From positions 1 to 27,423 of IMG/VR virus record IMGVR_UViG_3300010396_000091: 27,423 bases of DNA; one strand, 5' to 3'. The notes beneath the pieces are model-generated. The model saw only the letters and a program-made list of their open reading frames with translations. It did no database searches and was not told the DNA's origin. This document shows positions 22,107 through 27,423 of this stretch, piece after piece; within the stretch, counting starts at the first letter, position 1; every line of letters begins with the position of its first letter. This DNA is from a virus. The translations under genes were made by a program, and so were the position numbers.

Positions 22107-25100
22107 GTGCGCCGGTCGGCTTTAATAGTCGCCGTGATCCTACTCGGCGCGGGCGCACGAGCTGACCAGGGATGGCAGGATAACCAGGACGGGAATAACT
22201 TCGCGTGCTACGACGTCGGCTCGTTTAGCGCGAACAACCTGACCAGTGGTGGGCGAGCCTATTCGGTAGTCGGAACAGGTGAAATCGTAAACGACACACC
22301 GAATTGGTGGACACAGACGACGTGGTATGTAGACCCGCAGTCTATCTTCGGGACGTGCAGCGACGGAAACACAGGACTGACGGCGGGCGGTCCGCTGTGC
22401 AACTACTCCGAACTGGCTCGGCGGCTAGCTGGAGCGACGCTTGCGAGCACGGTTACCATGACGGTACATGGTCAATCAGCACAGAACGCTAGCGATACGC
22501 CAATCTTCACATATTACACCACGAGCCAGTCTCAAGTTACTTTTGTGGCCACGCAAACCGTTCTTTACACAGGGACAGTGAGCACGTACACGGCGGCGAC
22601 GGTTGGAACTCCGGCCGCCGATGACAATGAGCTTTCTGATACGGGGATTCCGGTTTCGTACACGGCTAGCGGGCTGCTAGCTAACGGCGTCGTCTTCCAT
22701 CGGACCAGCGGAACGCCTTGCACTTGGTACGCGGCCAAGGATCTCGGTTCGAAGACAATTCGCGTATCATGGCCGTCTAATCTATTGACGGCATGTACTC
22801 CGGCACCGGGAGATACCTACACCGCATCGTCGATGCCGCTTCTGTCGTTTGCTCACTTCCAGGGGTCGCAAGAGCTAGGCACCGTGGCCAATGGATTTAT
22901 GATTTCTGATGCCAATGTACCGGGAGGACAAAATCTGTTTTACCAACAAGATTGGTTTACAACCCACAGCCGCGATGGAGGAGTTTTCTACAATTGCGCA
23001 TTTTCCGCGAATTACAATTGGCTGGGAAATCTTTTCGGCGGAAGCGTTCTTGTGGCCGGCGGTCTTCTACGCGGAACTGGGTTGACTGAATATACCGTAG
23101 TAAGCCCTCACTGGTTCAACATGGAGGGAGGGAGATTAACATTCCAGGGCGCGGGACTCGATGTCGAGGTCGCCACGGCAACGGCATTCCAAATAAACTT
23201 TTATGACGTCAGTGGATTGGGTGGTTGTTTGCAAGTCCAGACCACGGCTAGGTATCAACAAACCGTAGAGGCTATTGGAGGGAAAGGGAATACCATACCG
23301 ATGGTATCGGTGAATAATGCGACGGCCACCGGAGTTACCGTGTCGGATGCATCGACGTCGGCAGTTAATTCGATAGTTGTCAACGGAGTTGGGTTCCATG
23401 CCGCTGACCTTCCTGTCAATGACGTCAATTCTGGATCGCACCTAGGTTCTACTGGAACGCCTATCACTTCGGCCGGCTGCGCTCAGTTCAATACGAGTGG
23501 CATCCTGTCCAGCACAGGAAGCTCCTGCGGCAGCGGCAGCGGCACCGTCACCTCCGTGACCGGCTCCGGCGGTCTTGTCTGCTCGCCCACATCGCCAAAC
23601 CCGACATGCACCATGGACACGTTCGCGTGCTCACCCGGCGACTTCGTGTCCTCGGCAAGCACGGGCGGCCTGGCTTGCACCACACCACGCTATCAGGCGT
23701 GGACCGACAACACATTCACGCCGCTGCCACAGGAAACGTTCTCGACGGCCGGAGCCGGGCTGGACATCACCGACGACCCCGGCGACGCAGCCACGGTCAT
23801 CTCCCTGCCGATACTCGTGACGCCGGGGTCGTGCACGAACTGCTCCGCGACGATCGACAACTTCGGGCGGGTTACTGCGTATGCCCCCGGGACGGCTGGA
23901 GCTGACGCCTTGGCGACGTACGAAGTAACCTCGTCCAGCCACATTCCGGTCAACGGCGTGAATCTTGGCGCGCTAGCTAGCGGCGTAAATGAACAGGTGA
24001 CCACGGCGGGGGTCGCGGCTCCGCTGACCTACCAGTGTGTCGCCAGCGAGGTTCAGATCGGCGCCGCGAGCGGCGGTGGGCTCGCGCAGACATCGAATCT
24101 CACCTATGGCGTGCTCGGAAACGGGCTTGTCGTAGGCGGCGCTCCGCAGGCGACGTTCCCCGCCGAGATCGATGCGCAGGCGGCCTCGGGGTCGTCGTTC
24201 ATTGCGACCCACACGGCCGGGATTGGGTCGGGAGACTACTCGGGCTTCGTGATCTATCTCGGAGCGACACTCGCGGGGGCGCCGTACTTTCAATACCTGG
24301 TGCCGGCCCTAGCGAACACGACGTTTGGGGCGAGCGGCTCGGCGATTCTCGACAGCAACACGTCGAGTTCGGGGCAATTCAGGATCGGCAATAGCTCGAC
24401 GTCGAACGGAATCGACCTCTACACGGGGTCGTCACGGACTACCCGGGTCCACCTGGCCTCCGCGGGAGATCTCGACTTCGTGGCGATGACCGCCCCGGCA
24501 ACCCCGGCGAGTGGGATAGGGGCGCTCTACGTCGACTCGGGCTCGAAGAACATCGCCGTCAAGGACGACGCGGGAAACATCAACCACGGCATTCGAACGA
24601 ATTCGTGCGGCGCCTCGCATTTCTTCACCGCTGTCGGAGGAGACGGAAGCTCGACGTGCTCCACGGTGGCGTTCAGCGACGTGACCGGCTCCGCGACGTG
24701 CGCGCAGCTCCCGGCACTAACGGGGGACACGCATTCGTCGGCCGGGTCTTGCGCGACGGTGACAGACCACCTCACGGATGGCGCGGGTACTAGCTTCAGC
24801 ACCTCAGGTGTTTTCGTCCCAGGGCAGCCGTTCGTAGCGACGGCGGGTAACCACATTGCGACGAATGCAATCAAGAACTTCGGGCGCACAACGTCGATCT
24901 TCTACTCATGGAACGACTTTGGACTGTTTACCGGAATCAGTTGCTGGCTCACGCCCGGACCCACGGGGGCCGGAACGATCAATCCCTGCCAACCAGACGG
25001 CTTTGGCGTGGTCGCCGAATTGGCCAAGGGATTCGCGGCGAATTTCTGTCGCGTTACGGTCAACGTGGTCGTTAATAGCTATGCCGCGGCGGCAGTTCCC

Positions 25101-25304
25101 CTGACGTTCCAGGTGACGCGAAATGGTTCGAACGTGACCGGCTGTGTGACGAGTGGACTCGCAGCCGGGTTTACCGGGGTCATCGATAGCGGCGAGGTCA
25201 GCGTGTCCGGAAGCGCATCGACTGACACATGGGGTGTGCTTGCGGCCGGGTCATATCCAGGTGGCACGTCGAGTCTCTATGTGGACGTGGAGATTTACCA
25301 ATGA
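22107..25304 (+). CDS. Giant fibre-like protein with N-terminal signal peptide
   Basis: This 1065-residue protein starts at GTG with no evident Shine-Dalgarno, so coupling to the upstream stop is likely. The first 19 residues MRRSALIVAVILLGAGARA have basic n-region, hydrophobic core and an AxA-type signal-peptidase site before DQGW. The N-terminal half (20-450) is beta-rich with aromatic and Cys residues (MEGGRLTFQGAGLDVEVAT) and may form a beta helix or sandwich. From about 470 the fibre phrase GTVTSVTGSGGLVCSPT and repeated Ser/Gly/Thr modules follow (ITDDPGDAATVISLP, FRIGNSSTSNGIDLYTG, GIGALYVDSG). The end is a compact beta domain (LTFQVTRNGSNVTGC, SSLYVDVEIYQ). Cys residues are frequent. 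Bases near 22500-23450 are AT-richer than neighbours. A tail fibre is likely; the signal peptide is atypical and suggests an alternative of an exported surface protein. Confidence 0.72.
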   Translation: MRRSALIVAVILLGAGARADQGWQDNQDGNNFACYDVGSFSANNLTSGGRAYSVVGTGEIVNDTPNWWTQTTWYVDPQSIFGTCSDGNTGLTAGGPLCNYSELARRLAGATLASTVTMTVHGQSAQNASDTPIFTYYTTSQSQVTFVATQTVLYTGTVSTYTAATVGTPAADDNELSDTGIPVSYTASGLLANGVVFHRTSGTPCTWYAAKDLGSKTIRVSWPSNLLTACTPAPGDTYTASSMPLLSFAHFQGSQELGTVANGFMISDANVPGGQNLFYQQDWFTTHSRDGGVFYNCAFSANYNWLGNLFGGSVLVAGGLLRGTGLTEYTVVSPHWFNMEGGRLTFQGAGLDVEVATATAFQINFYDVSGLGGCLQVQTTARYQQTVEAIGGKGNTIPMVSVNNATATGVTVSDASTSAVNSIVVNGVGFHAADLPVNDVNSGSHLGSTGTPITSAGCAQFNTSGILSSTGSSCGSGSGTVTSVTGSGGLVCSPTSPNPTCTMDTFACSPGDFVSSASTGGLACTTPRYQAWTDNTFTPLPQETFSTAGAGLDITDDPGDAATVISLPILVTPGSCTNCSATIDNFGRVTAYAPGTAGADALATYEVTSSSHIPVNGVNLGALASGVNEQVTTAGVAAPLTYQCVASEVQIGAASGGGLAQTSNLTYGVLGNGLVVGGAPQATFPAEIDAQAASGSSFIATHTAGIGSGDYSGFVIYLGATLAGAPYFQYLVPALANTTFGASGSAILDSNTSSSGQFRIGNSSTSNGIDLYTGSSRTTRVHLASAGDLDFVAMTAPATPASGIGALYVDSGSKNIAVKDDAGNINHGIRTNSCGASHFFTAVGGDGSSTCSTVAFSDVTGSATCAQLPALTGDTHSSAGSCATVTDHLTDGAGTSFSTSGVFVPGQPFVATAGNHIATNAIKNFGRTTSIFYSWNDFGLFTGISCWLTPGPTGAGTINPCQPDGFGVVAELAKGFAANFCRVTVNVVVNSYAAAAVPLTFQVTRNGSNVTGCVTSGLAAGFTGVIDSGEVSVSGSASTDTWGVLAAGSYPGGTSSLYVDVEIYQ

Positions 25305-25567
25305 TCACCTGGGGCCAGCTCGCGCTCGGCATCGGGCTTTTCCTCCCCATCGCCGGCCTCATCCTCGCCGTGGGGCGGCTGCTTGAGCGCATCGACGCCC
25401 TGCGGACAGACGTGACCAGCCTGAGGACCACAACGTCGGCGAGCGCAATTGCCCAGGGGCGCCGCATCGGCAACCTGGAGAGCTACGTAGGATTGACCGC
25501 AGACGGAATCCCCGTTGAGCGGATGGGAGACTTTTCTGGACGTGTAAGAGGGAGCAATGACCGATGA
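25301..25567 (+). CDS. Small membrane protein with TM helix and coiled coil (lysis cassette)
   Basis: The ATG at 25301 overlaps the fibre stop (ATGA); upstream in-frame codons lie inside the fibre gene. The 88 residues hold one membrane segment (about 5-25, WGQLALGIGLFLPIAGLILAV) and a hydrophilic heptad-like stretch (RLLERIDALRTDVTSLR...GRRIGNLESYVG). One TM plus a coiled coil is the shape of an inner-membrane spanin or of small holin-associated proteins. No second TM and no lipobox are present. Being first in the cassette that ends with an endolysin supports a lysis role, but holin versus spanin cannot be decided. Confidence 0.65.
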   Translation: MITWGQLALGIGLFLPIAGLILAVGRLLERIDALRTDVTSLRTTTSASAIAQGRRIGNLESYVGLTADGIPVERMGDFSGRVRGSNDR

Positions 25568-25841
25568 AACGAACAGCCCTGGCCTTACCGGGAACACCGC
25601 CGAGTCCGACGTTCTCGGATTCTTCTACGACGACGCTATCGGCGCATTTCAGAGGCTACGCGACGACGCTGAGAGACTTGGGGAATTCGCGGGCCGCCTT
25701 GGTGGACTCGTTCGGACGGTTGGAATTGCTGCTACCGCCACCCACCGGGCCGAGTTCCACCGAGCCGCAGAAGCCTTCCAAAGGACATCTCAACTCACTG
25801 GACGGCTCGTAGCCTGCCTGAATATCAAGGAGACACCATGA
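25557..25841 (+). CDS. Hypothetical small helical protein
   Basis: The 94-residue product begins inside the end of the membrane-protein gene and ends at the ATGA of the next one. It is soluble and helical, with an acidic/aromatic start (ESDVLGFFYDDAIGAFQRLRDDAERLGEF) and a Gln/Arg helix near the end (FHRAAEAFQRTSQLTGRL). GAGGGAG sits only 2 bases from this ATG, closer than ideal. A second ATG at 25564, in another frame (25564-25812, 82 aa, Ser/Pro-rich), has better spacing and an ATGA overlap. The 94-residue frame is preferred because it joins the downstream gene exactly and looks protein-like. Function unknown. Confidence 0.55.
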   Translation: MTDETNSPGLTGNTAESDVLGFFYDDAIGAFQRLRDDAERLGEFAGRLGGLVRTVGIAATATHRAEFHRAAEAFQRTSQLTGRLVACLNIKETP

Positions 25842-26365
25842 CCAAAAAGCAACTTCTCCACATCCTCGGACTCGCCGCCGTTGGCGTCCTGGGCGGCATC
25901 GTCGACGTGTTCACGCAGTCCCACGCCGTGTGGGCGCCCATCGCCGTCGCGCTCGCCGTCGACCTCAAGAACATTCTCGGGACCAAGCTGAGTGGCCCTC
26001 CTGTGGCCGTGCTGGCGCTGGCGGCACTCGTCGGTCTCTCGGGGTGCAAGAGCGTCCTCGGCCCGGTCCCGCCGCCCAATACGCCCGGCTTCGTCAACTG
26101 CTCGGAGGCCGCGCTGCACGCCGCCGCGCTGAACATCCTCCCGAGCGCGGAGACCGCCATCGCACAGGCGAACTACGAGGCTGCGGTGGCGGCGCTCATC
26201 GCCGGCATCGGCGGTCCGTTGGCGTTCGCCGAGGTGGCCTGCGCGCTCCAGTGGATCGCGAGCAAGGCCGCGCTCCAGGAGACCGCCACCGGCGATCCCC
26301 TGGAAGCGACCAAGGCCGCTCACGCGCGGGCCTGGCTGGCGGCGCACCCGGTGCAGTTCCAGTGA
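25838..26365 (+). CDS. Membrane protein with internal lipobox (lysis-type lipoprotein/holin-like)
   Basis: AAGGAG lies upstream of the ATG in the coupled ATGA junction. The 175-residue protein has an N-terminal hydrophobic segment (about 6-24) and another (30-42, AVWAPIAVALAVD), then a third (55-69) ending in LVGLSGC, where C70 fits the lipobox rule. After C70 comes KSVLGPVPPPNTPGF, a Pro-rich stretch like that of Rz1-type lipoproteins. A helical part follows (NCSEAALHAAALNILPSAETAIAQANYEAAVAALIAGIGG) with a second hydrophobic patch near 134-155. It could be one fused protein, or an internal GTG at 26003 could give a separate lipoprotein. A spanin or holin function is inferred from the cassette, not shown. 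Confidence 0.65.
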   Translation: MTKKQLLHILGLAAVGVLGGIVDVFTQSHAVWAPIAVALAVDLKNILGTKLSGPPVAVLALAALVGLSGCKSVLGPVPPPNTPGFVNCSEAALHAAALNILPSAETAIAQANYEAAVAALIAGIGGPLAFAEVACALQWIASKAALQETATGDPLEATKAAHARAWLAAHPVQFQ

Positions 26366-26550
26366 GGCGCACCGACCGGCTGCTGCTGTCGCTGATGCTG
26401 TTCGCCCCCGTGTCGGTCGGCTTCGCCGTCGTGGAGGTGGCCGCCCTGAGCTGCTACGCCCACGTGCCGGCGCCGAGCTGCGCGGATGATCCGACGCAGC
26501 CGGGGTGTTACCCGCCGCTACAGGACGAGCGGGCGGACGGCGGGCGATGA
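26362..26550 (+). CDS. Small exported or membrane-anchored Cys-containing protein
   Basis: The GTG overlaps the upstream stop (GTGA) and opens a 62-codon frame ending in the ATGA of the next gene. The N-terminus MRRTDRLLLSLMLFAPVSVGFAVVEVAALS is basic then hydrophobic, a signal peptide or anchor. Cys31, Cys40 and Cys49 are spaced exactly nine residues apart in a Pro-rich segment (HVPAPSCADDPTQPGCYPP). AALSC is not a canonical lipobox, so lipidation is uncertain. Size, Pro content and neighbours recall Rz1-like outer-membrane spanin subunits, which is a guess. The reading frame continues upstream but that part only shadows the preceding gene. Confidence 0.55.
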   Translation: MRRTDRLLLSLMLFAPVSVGFAVVEVAALSCYAHVPAPSCADDPTQPGCYPPLQDERADGGR

Positions 26551-27236
26551 CCCAGATCGCCGTCCTCAACGGCTCGTCGAAGCTCGCCAACATCGATGTG
26601 ACCTTTCTCGTCGAGGCGTGCGCCCAGCAGCTCTACGAGTTCTGCCAGCGCTGGAACCTCGACCCGTGGGCGATCGGCTTCTATGCCAGCACCGCAGGCC
26701 TTCCCGCCGACGACATCTACATCTTCGTCTACGTCGACCAGCTCGACGTAGACGGCGCCCTGGCCTATCACTCGGTGGACGCGCTCGGCCGCCCCTACGG
26801 CCGGATGCTGCCACCCGATGACAAGCTCGACGCCACCGACCTTTCGCATGAAATCCTGGAGACCCGAGGCGATCCGACGTGCGATCGCTGGTTCCGCATG
26901 CCGGACGGAGTTGAAATCGCGGTGGAAGTGGCAGACCCAGTCCAAGCGGACGCCTACGCGCAGGAAGCGACGGTGCTAGGCGAGACCCGGAAGATCAAGG
27001 TGAGCAACTACGTACTGCCGGCGTTCTTCGAGGCCAGTAACGCTTCCGGACCATACGATCGCCTAGGAAACCTGCGGGCTCCATTTCAGATCGCTCCGGG
27101 AGGCTACGCTGCCGAACTGGACGCCACGGGGAACGAGCACGACGTGTTCGCGCGCAGGATCCTCGGAGACGTTCCACCGCACAAACTAATGGACGTTGGT
27201 GGCCGGCTGTTGCGCCGACTCAGGACGCAGCGATGA
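26547..27236 (+). CDS. Zincin-like phage protein with HExxE motif
   Basis: The ATG overlaps the previous stop (ATGA). The 229-residue protein has an alpha/beta N-terminus (FLVEACAQQLYEFCQRWNLDPWAIGFYAS). The key stretch is DLSHEILETRGDPTCDRWF at 98-116, with HEILE at 101-105. A second acidic motif, VAVEVADPVQADAY-like (EIAVEVADPVQADAY, 123-137), follows and then VSNYVLPAFFEASN. The combination 'SHE-x-x-E ... DP ... E-V-x-D-P-V ... VSNFVxPxWF' recurs in phage hypotheticals and suggests metal binding by H101, E102/E105 and later acids. Proteolysis is plausible but unproven, since the second zinc-ligand His of classic HExxH is replaced by Glu. It lies just before the endolysin. Confidence 0.65.
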   Translation: MTQIAVLNGSSKLANIDVTFLVEACAQQLYEFCQRWNLDPWAIGFYASTAGLPADDIYIFVYVDQLDVDGALAYHSVDALGRPYGRMLPPDDKLDATDLSHEILETRGDPTCDRWFRMPDGVEIAVEVADPVQADAYAQEATVLGETRKIKVSNYVLPAFFEASNASGPYDRLGNLRAPFQIAPGGYAAELDATGNEHDVFARRILGDVPPHKLMDVGGRLLRRLRTQR

Positions 27237-27423
27237 GCGCGCTCGGACTGGCTGCGCTCTCAGTCGCCCAGGCCGATCTCGCCGCCGGCATCCGAGGTGG
27301 CCAACCGGGACGCTTCCAGTCGCCGGACGTGGCGCTGCGGCTTGCTGCGGTGGGTATCGACTACCCGGCGCCATGGTGTGCAGCCGAGATGTTCCACTGC
27401 TTCGCGCAGGCGACGATCGGACA
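27233..27423 (+). CDS. Endolysin-type peptidoglycan hydrolase, N-terminal fragment (3' end outside window)
   Basis: Sixty-three codons are visible, starting from an ATG that overlaps the previous stop (ATGA). The sequence LSVAQADLAAGIRGGQPGRF leads to PAPWCAAEMFHCFAQA at 46-60. A 'PWCAxF/M...W/C' block after an N-terminal helix is characteristic of CHAP- and NlpC/P60-like amidase/endopeptidases, where this Cys (C49) is the nucleophile. The His and third residue would lie beyond the window. The position at the end of a run of small membrane proteins supports an endolysin. No signal peptide is evident, consistent with release through a holin. Which of the two families it belongs to cannot be decided from this fragment. 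Confidence 0.6.
   Translation, partial: MSALGLAALSVAQADLAAGIRGGQPGRFQSPDVALRLAAVGIDYPAPWCAAEMFHCFAQATIG

Noticed and set aside
25930-26361. Upstream extension of the frame of the 62-aa Cys protein
   Set aside because: Arg/Gly-rich shadow of the lipobox gene; the GTGA junction at 26362 is the better start.
1-27423. CRISPR array, insertion sequence, integrase or attachment site
   Set aside because: No spaced direct repeats, transposase motifs or integrase genes were seen.

Overview
The window is a segment of a GC-rich tailed-phage (Caudoviricetes) or prophage genome. It reads entirely on the + strand and is packed with genes that overlap through ATGA/GTGA/TTGA junctions or sit a few bases apart behind good Shine-Dalgarno sequences. 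No host housekeeping gene, tRNA, integrase or insertion sequence is visible. The head and tail set (large terminase, very long portal, scaffold, HK97-fold capsid, P22 gp4-like adaptor, P22 gp10-like tail hub, pectate-lyase-fold tailspike, ejection-type proteins, no tape measure, no sheath or tube) points to a podovirus morphology. Lipobox and signal-peptide proteins in the late region fit a Gram-negative (diderm) host, but the host cannot be named from sequence.

Layout. 1-1846: end of the early/replication region, with the C-terminus of a probable DEAD/DEAH helicase, a MazG-like pyrophosphohydrolase and small unknown genes. 1843-3964: a beta-rich protein and the terminase. 3974-8201: portal, then a candidate promoter, a KGG-repeat mini-protein, a small helical protein, a GroES-like co-chaperonin and the scaffold. 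8202-8686: the only long non-coding gap, rich in nested inverted repeats, read here as a candidate structured RNA with a possible promoter. 8687-11650: capsid cluster (small virion protein, putative decoration protein, major capsid protein, beta-helix protein). 11706-17285: zinc-ribbon protein, head-tail adaptor, small protein, tailspike and tail hub. 17286-20834: four Gly/Ala/Gln-rich proteins interpreted as DNA-ejection/internal virion proteins. 20831-25304: small His-rich protein and fibre-like proteins, the largest (1065 aa) starting with a Sec-type signal peptide. 25301-27423: lysis-type cassette with small membrane proteins, a protein with an internal lipobox, a HExxE zincin-like protein and the start of a Cys-peptidase endolysin, cut by the window end.

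How it fits together. Terminase and portal package DNA into a shell built from capsid and scaffold. The phage-encoded GroES-like protein sits directly upstream of the scaffold and probably adapts host GroEL for capsid folding. The gp4- and gp10-like proteins close the head, the tailspike and fibres bind the host, the ejection proteins accompany DNA entry, and the last cassette releases progeny.

Most notable: the structured non-coding region before the capsid cluster, the KGG mini-gene, the phage GroES, the signal peptide on the giant fibre-like protein, the zinc-ribbon/possible-toroid protein between capsid and adaptor, and the odd lysis cassette. All functions are read from sequence motifs by eye; no database search was run.
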